Below the pieces are notes generated by a model. That model searched no databases and was not told the DNA's origin. It saw nothing but the letters and a program-made list of their open reading frames with translations. Below are positions 35,115 to 47,190 of a DNA stretch of 64,000 bases, piece by piece. The position numbers and the translations under genes are program-made. How positions within the stretch are numbered: position 1 is the first letter of the stretch; every line of letters starts with the position of its first letter. Source of the stretch: Plutella xylostella (lineage: Eukaryota; Arthropoda; Insecta; Lepidoptera; Plutellidae); assembly GCF_932276165.1 (NCBI RefSeq), contig NC_064001.1:6207501-6271500 (forward strand). Direction: 5' to 3'.

Positions 35115-36502
35115 TTATTTCTAGAATATCATATCACTAATCTACAATTTCACATATCATTGTGTCATATCCAAGAGAGTGTAGGAACAATCTAAATTCA
35201 CTCTATCGCACAAAACATTTAAATGTATTTATTATAAAATTTTAATGCTTGGAATTTAATAATTATGGGGCCTTAGAGCTTTTAAGAATGCTGTTGGCAA
35301 TGTGCCTCTAATTTTATCTTAGTTAATTAGGACTTAACTTAAATATTGATCTCTATTAGATGTTTAATGTTTCAATTAGTCAATCATACTTGTGTTCATT
35401 TAAATTTAAGCTAAATTAATTGTGTAAGTAATTAAGTATCTGATGTACCATTTGTACCTGTTCACATTGTTTGCTATTATACTGCTATGCTAGTCCAATG
35501 AAATGCATTATTTATAGTTTATAGTGAGTAAGAATTTAGGATACAAGACAATATAGTACGAGCATCTGCAAGCTAATTCTAAATATTGCAACTGTAATGT
35601 TTGTATTATGGGAAAATAATTTATAATTACATATATTACACCCAACTTCTGATGCGATGTTTGCATGTGCTTTACAAAATCCAGGTTGTCATTTTTCACT
35701 CTCACCAATAACTCATGATTTGAGTCAACTTATATTGACTATGACCCATAGAATATAAATAATAGTACGAGATAGGTAGTTAAATAGCCATTTCACTATT
35801 TACATGTGCTGTTGTATAAAGTTCATAATTTATATTACAGAATATAGTAATGTTACAATTCTACAATAATTACCATAAATCTAGCTTCAATTAATATATT
35901 TTAAGATCTGCACCGTCCAAAGCTTTGCATTTATTTGAATAGCCTATTCCATTTAAATTATAATTATCATAATCATCAAAATAAGCTTTTGCATTATCAA
36001 AGCTTTTTGCAATACATTTTATAAATATGAATTTAATAAATCTTGTTACCTGATTGAATTTTTTAGTCTAAGCCAAACTTTTTGACGGTTGTGAAACTGC
36101 ATTTTAAATAAAATAGTAATTTAAAAGGTGTGTTTAATTTAAAAGAAAACCAGAAGTATAGTAAGTAAAAGTTTTATTTTAATCCACATACACACACTAT
36201 ATTTAGAAATGTGCTAAGAATTCTGCACTTACATTTCAGAACCTTATTACATTTTGAAATTATCAAGAACTTACAGCTAGGTACTTTATAAAAATCACCA
36301 AAAATCTACATTTTATTTATCCAATACTCCACGCAAATTACGAACATATTTTAGCCGGATCCACCACAGCAGACGAAAGTGTGTTATCATCTCATTCATT
36401 TGACCGTCATTTGTAAATGCTCCATGCCGCGAGCTTTGCATCGTTCGGTGTGAATTCGGCTGAACACGATAAAAAATGCAATTTTAAATCTTAATAAACT
36501 TG
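35115..36502. other. Converging 3' regions of PIG-V and MBD2/3
   Basis: AT-rich DNA without supported coding. Plus AATAAA at 36107-36112 is a likely late PIG-V signal; minus AATAAA (plus TTTATT, 36173-36178) fits MBD2/3. The two signals are about 65 bases apart, again a tail-to-tail pair. Confidence 0.5.
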
Positions 36503-36727
36503 TCATTCAATCATAGACGAAACTATTTCCTCATCCCTAGCTTCACTAGTGCTCGGCACTTCGTCCTCCAAGTTAGGTTCGGTGGATGTGACCATAGAGT
36601 CCGCATCCGCATCGTCTGGTTCTGGCTGGGGCGGCGGCGGCGCGGCGGGCGGGGAGTGGGGCAGCAGGTCGTCGGTGGTGGTGGAGGTGGGCTCGGGGGG
36701 CGGCGCGGGGGCGGCCCCGGCGTGCCC
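36503..36727 (-). other. MBD2/3: In-frame open extension behind the MBD2/3 stop codon
   Basis: The MBD2/3 frame stays open for 74 more codons after the TAG (36730-36728), to a TGA at 36505-36503. The sequence encoded is Pro/Ala-rich, then Asp/Glu-rich, ending in SEARDEEIVSSMIE. Vertebrate MBD3 also ends in an acidic tail after the same coiled coil. GC-rich DNA makes the first half easily open by chance, so readthrough, a variant stop or a recently shortened gene remain possible. Confidence 0.45.
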
Positions 36728-39075
36728 CTAGGCGGCCGCCAGCGCGTCCTGCAGGCGCGCGCGCGCTCGCTTCACTCGCTCCTCCTGGCGCCGCACGTCC
36801 TCCTTGCTGATGGACACCGACGCGATCAGCGGCTGCTCAGGGTTCAGGAAGACGCCCGGGTTCTCGAGGATGGACGTCTTGGAGCCGGTTTGACCTGAAA
36901 TTGAGTGTAGTGAGTCGATTGTGTGATGCTTCTGTTGATATTAGACAATTGATGTAGGTGTTCCATAGTTAGTTGATGGATGTCTTTTTTCTAAATAGAG
37001 GTATGTGAGAGGAGGTGAGTTTAAGCTATTCACATCAGAATTAACATTATTTGAATAATTTAATTGGGAACTACTATAACATTATGCAAAACAAAGAAAC
37101 CTCCACTTGTGTCTATGCTGCAGGGCGTATGTTCTCAGTATGATAGACTGAGAGTGTTTATGTATATGTGTGGATGGAGACTGACCTGTGATTGGTTGCT
37201 GTGAGACATGCAAAGCCGTGGCCAGTGACTGGATTGTGGTGGAGTCGGAGATGTAGGGGCCGAGGGGCTTCACGTACTTCGGCAGAGTGGTCGTGCCGAT
37301 CACGCCGTACGCGTCGCATGCTGTCAGGCCCTGGAATATTTTTTTTGGTAATTTGGGATATTGGTTTGGCCATGGGTAAATTCAAAGTTCCTGGTTTATC
37401 AATATGAATGCTTAAAGGAAGAGTGGTATTATTATTCATTTAAATTTCTATTATAATATAAATCTTTCATGAATAAGCAGCTTTCAGCTTACCTCAAGCC
37501 TCTTCTCCCAAAACAGTTGTTTTGGTTTCTCCTGAGTCCCATGTTTGAGGTCGGTCTTCACTTTGCTTTCCTGTGTCTTGTACACAGTGACTGGCTGCTT
37601 AAATATGGAAGCCGTTTGACGAATGGGCGGCACCAGTGAGGCATCCGAACGTACACCCCTGAGGTTGAAATAGATGTTGAATAACTGTATGGACACAGCG
37701 TAATATAGTAGTACCAAAATTTACTCTTATTTATAAAAATAAACTAAGTGATTTAACACTTTAACTGGTATAAAAAATATAATATTTCATTGGAGACCTT
37801 AAGAACAGTTTAAAGTTCAAAAATGGTGGAAATATTTCGACCAATATTGGTACCAAGGGTTAAGTAGATGATACTAAAGGATAAAAAGGTCTACATTTTG
37901 GTACTACTATATTATCTGCATAATGGACTTTAAATTTAAAAGTGCTGTTAATTACAAAGAACAATTACACAAAAAACTAAACAAAAAGGCTTATAAGTAC
38001 CACAGAACAGTTAATACAAAATGTGCTACATTTGCATGCTCTGTTACTAAGGTACAAGAAGAAATGAGGTGAAAACTATAAGTTTATAAAACTATTCATG
38101 TAGGCTGGGAATAGTAAATTCTAAAGAAATGGCAAGAATGTTAACATAATTATGTAAAGCAGGAAATGAAGAGGATGCCTAACCAATAACCACTGCTTGT
38201 AGGTGTAAGAAAAGAAATAAGCATTGTGCACAGTAAGGTTGTGTAAGCTGTGCTTGTATTATGTACAACATAATAAATAAGAGTTTCTTACTAATATTAC
38301 TGTTTAACATAAAATAAATGAATCAAGCTCAATCATAGAAAACAATCTCTACAATACCACCAAAAACCTTTCAAATTAAAACATAAATTATATTAGGTAC
38401 CTATAAAAACTGTAAAGCGTCTACTCGGTGAACAGCGCAGTAAACAATGTATAAAACAAGAAGCTGAGGCTGCACTAATGATCACAAAACAAGTGAAGAA
38501 AGACATTGATTTTTAGGAACCTGTAGTCAAATTGAGCTCGAGCTTTCTTGGCTTTGCACAGGAGCATAGTGTTAACTTGCCCCTGCTGAAAGTCGAAACA
38601 TGACAGATCCGTGCTATCACCGAGATAACGCACTAGCTCCGGTTTACTGCGAAACTTTTTACCTGTGGGACTATAGAAAATTCATGGTCACCAGTGTTTA
38701 GACTAATCAAGTAAGTACAATGTTTAATGGCCAAGTGTTGATGTCCCTGAAGAAATTAGGAGGTGTGGTTGTTATTCAAGCTGATTGCTTAAATTCATAA
38801 TATTAAATGGGTTCAGTAAATAAATGCAGGCCGCGGTGCAGTGTGATTCAATCACCATCACTTAGAAAATATTGAGTTTATGAAGATCCATCACTCTGTT
38901 TACCTAGTAAATTACATTACATTAAATAATAATAATAATTAATGTTTACATACCTATAATAATAAACATCGACTTTTCCAGCAGAAAGACCTGATTTTCT
39001 TAAAACTTCTTCTCTTTGCCAACCCTTTGGTAGAGCTGGACATTCGGATCTCTTCTTTTCAATCGAGATATTCAT
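36728..39075 (-). CDS. MBD2/3: Methyl-CpG-binding domain protein MBD2/3, 5 coding exons, 249 aa
   Basis: Subunit of the Mi-2/NuRD deacetylase-remodelling complex (family knowledge). Exons, minus strand: 39075-38954, 38670-38521, 37658-37493, 37330-37186, 36894-36728 (TAG). Phases match. Seen: complete MBD (residues about 8-70) with ECPALPKGW, REEVLRKSGLSAGK, DVYYYSPTGKKFRSKPEL and a CFDF turn. At the two places where mammalian MBD3 has His and Phe and loses methyl-CpG binding, this protein has Lys34 and Tyr38, as in MBD2. Next come the NuRD-binding linker (PPIRQTASIFKQPVT, KQLFWEKRLEGL), the ITGQTGSKTSILENPGVFLN block and the coiled coil (SKEDVRRQEERVKRARARLQ) that binds p66/GATAD2. Start: first ATG in frame, close to where MBD3 starts; an acceptor-like TATTGCAG at 39103-39110 suggests a leader exon upstream. 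Confidence 0.95.
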
Positions 39076-39280
39076 ATTAAAAGTTGATGAAACCTTTTGA
39101 ATCTGCAATAAATACTTGCGTTTTTGAGTTTAATGCAGCCTTTGAAATAATGCTACACCAAAATGCAAACAAGAAAGGAAGCCATCGAATCGAAATGAAA
39201 TGAAATCGTGCAACTGTGCAAGAGAAGTCTCTGTGGAGAAGTCATACGTCAAGTCAAATTACAGAATAACTGAATACTAA

Positions 39281-39792
39281 AGACGCCGACACAATAGCGG
39301 ACGCGTCTATGGGTCCGCGAGACGATCAAGTCGACTTGACAAGTCTACGTGCTTGAAATGAATATTGATCGTTTAAAGCGTTGACTTGACAAGTCCCGTC
39401 AATATCTACGGGCTTGACCATACTTGATAAAAAATTTGATTGACGGCACTTGCGCTTGATGCGACTTGACGCGACTTGACAAGTTTTATTCATTTACGGC
39501 CATTTTATACCATTCGTTCACGTAGACTTGTCAAGTCGACTTGATCGTCTTGCGGACCCATTACGGAAGCGACGCGGCTGTGAGCCGTGATTGATAAGTG
39601 TGCACGCGCACGGTCTTTTGGTACAGACCCCTTAACATGAATTTTCATCGTGAACGTGAAGTAGAATTCATCGAGTAATTTTTTATGAAAATATGAACAG
39701 CTCCCCTGGCGGTCGGTAGCAGATCTAAAATTTCGCTACAATTTCACGTCATGCCGCGTCCGTAAGCCGCGTCCGCTAATGTGTCGGCGCCT
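39281..39792. mobile_element. PIF/Harbinger-like MITE carrying a nested foldback element
   Basis: Ends are inverted copies: AGACGCCGACACAATAGCGG on the left and, on the other strand, AGGCGCCGACACATTAGCGG on the right. TAA lies directly outside both ends (39278-39280, 39793-39795), the 3-bp duplication typical of PIF/Harbinger. Positions 39311-39559 are a second, separately inverted element (next entry). No transposase. It occupies the upstream region of MBD2/3. Confidence 0.8.
39311..39559. mobile_element. Nested foldback MITE with about 41-bp arms
   Basis: Left arm 39311-39351 and right arm 39519-39559 are near-perfect inverted copies, each beginning GGGTCCGC and containing AAGTCGACTTGACAAGTCTA. 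It interrupts the outer MITE, so it inserted later. No clear target duplication beyond AT. Confidence 0.75.
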
Positions 39793-42700
39793 TAACGTGA
39801 TAATGAAACGTTGCAGTTCTGTGGTATTTTCTGTGTTTTGATTTTGACAGTTGGTTGACAAGTGGCGAATGGCGAACGACTGTTATGTTGTGTAAAATTC
39901 TCAATTTAGCTTAATTCGAATAATTCATAAAATACTGTGTAATTTTACTTTTAAAGTGGTCCTGTAGGCTTGTGCTGTGTAATAAATAAGTTTCTTTTAA
40001 TAAAGATTTAACGGGTAAGTGTACTTAAGTTTTAAATTATCGTTAAATTTTGGACAGCACTTTCACTTCTCTGAAAAATGAACCTGTTTCTCATTTTTGT
40101 ATTTAAATGCTTACAGAGCTATTTACCAAATATCGTAAAGCTTCATTTCAATCCCTTCCTATGTAGCAATTGGTTATTCCTCTTTCCTAGCAACCACTGC
40201 ACAGCATTTTAATTAATCAATCTAACATCCAACTGGTTGTAGTGTAGAGTATGTATAGTTGGATTTTACTTTATAAAAATATATAAGAACTTGTTTTATT
40301 GAGGAGGAGACTCACTTAACCCTGTAACATTATGATTATCTGAGGCAAATTTATTAATGGTAACATAATTATTAAATAACCCCTATTCTGCTGCCATGGA
40401 TACATTCCATTTAGGAATACTCAATCATATTATGTACAGGAAAATCATTAATCCAGTGTCCAGAGTCACCACTCTCAGGGGAACTCCCCTTCTTTTGAAG
40501 AAATCAGTGTTGTATGTACATACTGAATTTCATATTTATAAATGTTTTCAGAAAAAGTGTTTTGTTCTTGGATTTTGGGTCTATGATGGTATGAATTCAT
40601 GTGTAGGCACAGACTTTGTTTTAGTAGATATGATCAATAATACTATTTATTTACATGCATAAAAAGGCAATGACAATGCAATAATTAACATTCTACAAGT
40701 CAAATTTTAATTGAATGATTTTGGCTATACACAGTGGACAGGTTTTCTAAAAGTTTTTTGTTAATTTAGTTACATTTAACTGAACTGGGACAACAAATAA
40801 AGGTTTTGCCATATTTTATCTTATCTAAATTTGTCATATGCAAAAGTTCTATTTAAACATGACATGAGATAAAGGACATAAGTACACCAATATTTATATG
40901 GTGTTAGCTCATGTGACCCAGAGTGGCCATTGATGACACAAAACATGGATAGGCTGTCCATGACTACACATGACTAGAGTCTTTCCTGTATTAAACTACA
41001 CTACAGTATACTTTGTATTATTATTGTCAGGCATGGGAGAATGAAAAAAATAAAAAAAAACATACTGTAGGTTCTATTTTTTTGTCTCAATCTCAGTTGG
41101 TGCAATAGATCATTTTAATGTGAGAGTGAGAGTGTGGACTGGTATAAAAAAAATTAAACCATTGCTATAGAATGAGAAGGGTTGCTTTTATGCTCATGGT
41201 ACTTTTGTTTTTAATATGTAGTTCAGATCTAATTATTTAATTGTAACAACTTTGTGGTACAATACAAAAAAGGCCTTGCTGCCACAGGGCATTTATTTTC
41301 AAAACATGAAATGAAAACACTAAGAAATAAATGCAAGCATTGGTTGGATTTTACCGAACACAATCATATTCACTTGTCCTTCCTCTTCAATTTATCTTCA
41401 TTGTCATAAAAGTGATGCTCTGCCAGTAGCTGATTGAAAAATCTATTCCTATATCCTCTTTGCTATTATTTATTACTACTGCACCTATATGGCTGTATAC
41501 CTTAGATGGAGTATATTGTGTGTCTTGCCTGAAATAAATGACTATTTATTATTTATTTATTTTATTTATTGTGAAACTTTTTCCACTCATGTTGCATGTT
41601 TATGAAGTTCTGAACCCCCCGGGTGTATGGACCTATTACATTTTATAATATGTATTCATGTAATTATTAGAATGTGTAAAATAAATTGATAGGAACAATT
41701 AAGGTATCATAATTATATTTATCTCTTCCTATCTTGATAAAACATAGTTGTAGAAAAAAAAGTACATGCTATAAAGAAATTAAGAAGCTTTTGTTGTTTA
41801 CGTAAATGGCAAACCCAGAAACCCAGACTTGACATACTAAACAATCTGGACATACTTATCTAATTAAAGGTCGATCGTTATTAACCAGGTGCTGAAAGAG
41901 TGGGCCAAACTTTGCCAATCTATCTCTCTCTTTTATAATGCACTAAGTCTCATAGCGGCGCTTAAATAATTTCAATTTATGGGAAGGTGTGTTGCGAATG
42001 CCATGAATCATTGTCGGGGGAATAGGCAGGCCTAGAATGACTTTAAATATGATTTGTTTACATTTCCGTGATTTTTCTTTGACCAATTTGGATAATGGAT
42101 TTTGAATAGAGCCTATGACCCAGGAGTCAGAGAAGTACTTTCTGTTTGATTGTCAGTCCTAGAAGTCGGGATTTTGTCTGTCTGTCTCAATTAAGAGATA
42201 TAGTATTACCGCCTGAAAGGAGCTCTTGATGCCAGCCGCAGCCCAGAGCACCGGTAGATTGGTACCATCTAATAAAATACGAATTGAGAATCGTTTAAAA
42301 ATAATGATTAAGTACTACAAACGGCTGGATCGATCGCGACAGACTGGCCGTCCACCCTGACACATGTGGGCTGGTGGTGCGGTGCAGGTCTCCGCGGCGG
42401 CTGGCGGCTCTCACGGGCCGATCAATTAGACGGCTGAATTATTCACGCTCCGACAACTACGCCTTGAACTTTCTTTTCGCGAATACTGCGGAAACTTCAG
42501 TACGGACTAGCTGGAGTGGAAACGTGAACCCAGCCGGCTTCGCTCCGTTTCGGAGGTGTTTGTTTGCGATGCTAGTTTTATTTCGCGGCTCCGCTTCCTC
42601 ATTCTCCTCCTCTCCTCTTTCTTGTTTTCAAAACTTTCAAGGGGTAGGTTTTATTATTTTGAGTCTTTGAAATGATAAAAATCAACCAACCAATCACATC

Positions 42701-45443
42701 TCATCTCACGATAATTAATCTCGCTTATTATCATTTATTTCAAGTGATTCGCACCAGAACAGTCACAAATGAAATGGTGAATTCGAAAATTACAGGGAAT
42801 GTATATTTATATAATGCCTACATTAAAGTATCACTAAGTAATATTAACATAGTTAGACTAAGTAATAGTCTAGTCGCTGAGGAAACGCCGTATACAATGT
42901 AGGCCTCTGGTTTATTGACCCAAATTAAGTAAAACGGAATTAAAGCTTCGCACGCGACCTATATTTTCACTTTTACATTGAACATGTCAACAAAGAGGAC
43001 AGGTGGAAAACGACAAAATTGTTGATAGCATATCGTAGATAACTTTTAAAATACAAGTATGCAAAAAGCATGTTATACTTATTCATGTTAACAAACAAGC
43101 ATCTGTTATTGGTAAATGATAAAAGCCTTGACATAGCACCGCTAACTTTACGAATTGATTTAAATATTATCCTTGACTCGCATACCGTGCCTCTTAATTG
43201 CTTTTATTGGGCATGATGTTATACATAGAGTACACGGACACACACATTCAAGAGGCAATTGGAGTTTAGTGTCTTACAACCGGCAATCCTTGGCAGTAGG
43301 TAGGTAATACAAGTTTCATTGGGGCACGCCTACTGCGTTGACCCATAATGCGTATTTAGAATATCATACCTGGCAGTGACCTAATAATATTGAATTACTG
43401 AGAATCAAGAAATTGGTTTATCGATTTAGTTCATTATATCAACCAGGGATTGAAGGTTTAGTCAGGCGGTGAACCAACTCGACCCATTTGTGGCGGAGAT
43501 AAACATCTTACACACGTGTCGAATAAACCATTTTCTGTTTCAGTCCCCGCGCCGCTATCGTATTCCCTAGGGCCTTGTGAAAGTGGATGCTCTAATTGGA
43601 CTATGTACTACAATCTAGCTAGCCATAAGTATCGGCCCAGCTAACTATAGCGCCGAAATTAGACCAATAAACGTCGCCGAAGCCCAAATTGCGTTAGGCT
43701 CGGTTTGACCCATTTCCGGGCTGCCCATTAGGGGTTTAGATAAATGCTACAGACCGACTCCAATATCGCAAGTTCCTAAATGCCAAGGCAGAGACTGAAG
43801 CGAGGAGGCTAACCCGAAAAAGCACTGAAAGATATTAAGTCAGTTATCAGCAGGTAGGTGGGGCTGACTGACAAAATGTCAGGCGCGGCCGTGACGTCAT
43901 GGGCTGCGAAATGGCGCGACATTTCGAGGCTCGCTCGCCACACCCGCGTCCGGTAGGGTTGAACTAGTACTCGCTGACTCAGGGGGAAATCTGAAGATCA
44001 TGCATTTCGTAAAACTTAGCCATTCACTGTACTGAATCCACTCACGATGTCGAAGCAGACCATGGTACTTTGGACGTGGAGACATTCCAAGAAAGTCCCA
44101 AGGATCACATCTGCCTATTAAGTGCTTATAGGAGCATTTCATTCAAAATGCAAATACGGCAGAATATACTCCAATTCGAGCCAAACACTACCATTCTTCC
44201 CGTAACGTTACCAAATTATGCATGCGCTGTGATCATGTGATGACCCTAGTTATTAGGTGTAAGGAAAGTGATGCGGAAGTCGGGTGTCCATAAACAAATT
44301 GCATGCGTGCGTGGGCTTATTGGTCGCGGGCTCTGCCAGCCAGCGGCTAATGTAACTTCCTTCCTGACCTATATTTTTAACCTACTTGGTTACAAAGAAA
44401 AAGGGCTATTTAGTTCTATTGTCCAAAGTAAAGAGTTTCCGAGTCGCGTTGTTGCATATTGCAACGTAAAGAAGTGATCAACATCATCATCATAGTACGC
44501 TTCTGTGCTGCATCTTGGTATCTTACGTGCCTGATGATTTTCAAATATTCATCCTGTACAGTTTTGCCACAAAATTCCTAAGACATAAGATACGATATTA
44601 CTATAGGTATCATGGATAAACCGTACTAACTACTGAAGTTTATAAGTATAAAAGAGCGAATAAAGTATATTTCATTATAAATAAGTACTTAGATACATGT
44701 CATTAAAATAACATTGTGTTTCCTAATACATCAGCAGTTAGCAGGCAAATGTAAATGATTATTAAATTTATTCATTATTAATGGAATACCGTATTGATTG
44801 TACTAGCATCATCTAGTTTACTAGTACTAGTCTAGATTTAATTGCGTTTTATTTTTAATGTATGTTCACCTTCCTTGTATAATATGTATCAGAGTTAGCT
44901 CATAAAATATAATATTTTAATTGTCTTGTCTATAGGTATACTATTCATTAGCATTTGAAGGGCAACCAAAGGCTATCCATTGTGGAACTACATAATCATA
45001 TTTTGTTCCTATTCCTTTGGGATTTGCTGTTTGTTTTTCATGGCTGTCAGAAAATTTGTTAATAATTTCGCATATTACTACAAATGTTATCTGTTTGAAA
45101 TAATCTAAGTGCCTACTAATTAACTATCATATTATGTATTTTATTTATAAAAAGCCTGAAATATTAGACCGTTATTTTTAAAGCATGCTGATTTGTTGTA
45201 TGGTATGTGAAATATGTCTTTGTGTTTAATACAACTTTAATTTTATACATAATTAATAATCCAGCCATCCATAAAATACTCATATTTTCATTTGATTTTG
45301 CTCATTCCGATTAAGATAAGTTATGTTTATAGTTTCAAAGGGATTTGTAATATCGCGTGCCGGGTACTCCCACGTACTACCTACTTAGTGTAGAACAAGG
45401 CTGCTATGATTGACCTAACAGTATAATTTGTGTTTATTTCAGG
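39793..45443. other. Gene-poor, AT-rich interval (intron or intergenic)
   Basis: No recognisable coding sequence in 5.6 kb. Open frames such as 40396-40662 have no family features. It ends at the small exon at 45444. A GC-rich patch at 42370-42600 has open frames but no splice or family support. Confidence 0.5.
39880..40014 (+). other. Probable first noncoding exon of a plus-strand transcript
   Basis: A GGGTAAGT donor ends it at 40014. It is stop-rich in all frames and lies head to head with MBD2/3. The start is not defined. It could splice to the exon at 45444-45508. Evidence is only the strong donor and the position. Confidence 0.3.
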
Positions 45444-45508
45444 TAGCAATAATGGCATCAATGAACTCTAGCATGGTGCCTGACCAGTTACTCTGCGCTT
45501 AGCTTTCC
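45444..45508 (+). other. Candidate 5' UTR exon with a 16-codon upstream ORF
   Basis: Good acceptor (TTTATTTCAG, ending 45443) and donor (CC then GTAAGT at 45509) bound 65 bases. All three frames contain stops, so it is not an internal coding exon. It contains ATAATGGCATCA and encodes a 16-residue ORF (MASMNSSMVPDQLLCA) closed by TAG. Likely a leader exon. Confidence 0.4.
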
Positions 45509-47154
45509 GTAAGTACCCAGTAGTTCTAAATATACAAATTTTTTTGAAAAGTAAAAACATATTGCAATATCCATAATCATAATCGTTTTCGTAAGGTTCC
45601 TAGATTAACATGATTTCTTTTCGCCTCAGAGAAAAAGATAGAAGTTAAAGCAGTAGTTCTCGCCAATGTCATATGAATACACAATATATGATGTTCGATG
45701 TTCGCTATCTGAAACTTTAGGTAGCGAACATCATACGTTGCGTGCATAAGCCATAATTTTATGTGGTAGTATCTGAATCCCGAACTAAATGAATCATTCA
45801 TGCACAGACTACCTACACCGTTCACTAACAATAAAGGCGTGAATTTATGTTTGCATGTAAACAAAGAAAGGTTAATGCTTTCAGATTTCAGTTTCTATAC
45901 CATGGACGAGTTTATTGTTCACCCGTCAGCTTTGAGGGATGAAGTGACTAAAGTTGACACGAAATAAATATTACGGCGTTGATTGTCTTTGTTAGAAGCT
46001 TTGGTTGGAGTTGGGCCATGGGTGCGGCTGCCCTACCCTTTGCCTCTACAGCCTTTGAATAAACCATATCTGCACGATTCCACACCGCTATCTTGGAAGT
46101 CTAAATGCAACCTTAATGTTGTGTTTGTGCATAAATAATGATTGCAATGCTTTCGTAAAGTGTCTAAGGATAGGATAGGTCAGATGGTACCCAGATTTTT
46201 AAAGTATGTAGTAGTTGAATCTGTCGTGTTTTGAAATTTTAACTAAAGCGGCTGCCATATGCGTGTATTATCTATAGGTAGTTTCTATAAAGTTAACCAT
46301 AACGCGTGCTGCAGTAGGCTGGCCTGAGTAGAGCATGTCCTATAATAAGACCACAAAAGAACAGAGAAGTGATACAAGGGTTTGCATGAATCACATTTTT
46401 ATGTCCACGATTAGTAGTTTTGAGGCGAGACGCCTGTGGCTTTGCTTTGAATTATTGGTAATATAAGGGCTGGCACTGCTGCAGTGCTATTTCTTATATG
46501 CCTCCCTTTGCTAAAATTGTCTACTGATTAAGTATATTTATCATTGGCCTTATTCGTTATTATACTGTTGTTATAACGAACCATTTAGCATCAAGAAAAC
46601 ATTTCAATCGAGAAGGCACACTTCAATTACCCATCTAGTCATTTTCGACTACAAAATGGAATTCTTATGAGTTTATTAAACATTTTGATAATGTTAGATT
46701 GAATTTTAACCTCAGGCGTCATTAATGTTTAATGATTAGCCTAGCTAGTATATTCTAGGAACTGGTTCAATTATGCTATACTCCGTAGTGGCCACGTAAT
46801 AACAGTGTCGCCCATATTGTATGAAAATTAAGCCTGGCCTATTCGGGATTAAGAGTATAGCCTCATGGCTTATGGAAGTGACACGTTACATAATTTTGCT
46901 TGAAGGACAGTAGTGCTCCAAAGGATTGCATTAGCCGTTATATTTATGTAGATATAGTACTCGTATGGATACCTACCTATTTTTTCAATAATGAAACAAT
47001 AATATCAATAAAAGATGGAAGTCCAAGTTTTTAAATGTTAGTACGATGGTATTAGAATGCCGGTAGGTCACAGAATACGTGGAGACGGCGTGTGTCGCTC
47101 AGCTGTCGGCTGCCGTGGGAACCGCCGCAGGCTCCGAGTGAACTTGAACCACTG

Positions 47155-47190
<36 letters not shown>

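Noticed and set aside
36500..36898. 132-codon plus-strand open frame, Gly/Arg-rich
   Set aside because: It is the complementary shadow of MBD2/3 exon 5 and its GC-rich extension.
40396..40662. 88-codon frame starting at a good ATG context
   Set aside because: No recognisable motif, AT-rich, isolated in a gene desert; chance is the simpler reading.
42374..42670. 98-codon frame in a GC-rich patch
   Set aside because: No promoter, splice or family evidence; kept only as part of the gene-poor interval.
45689..45734. Hairpin GATGTTCGCTA/TAGCGAACATC as a regulatory stem-loop
   Set aside because: Eleven paired bases in AT-rich DNA with no neighbour or duplication is within chance.
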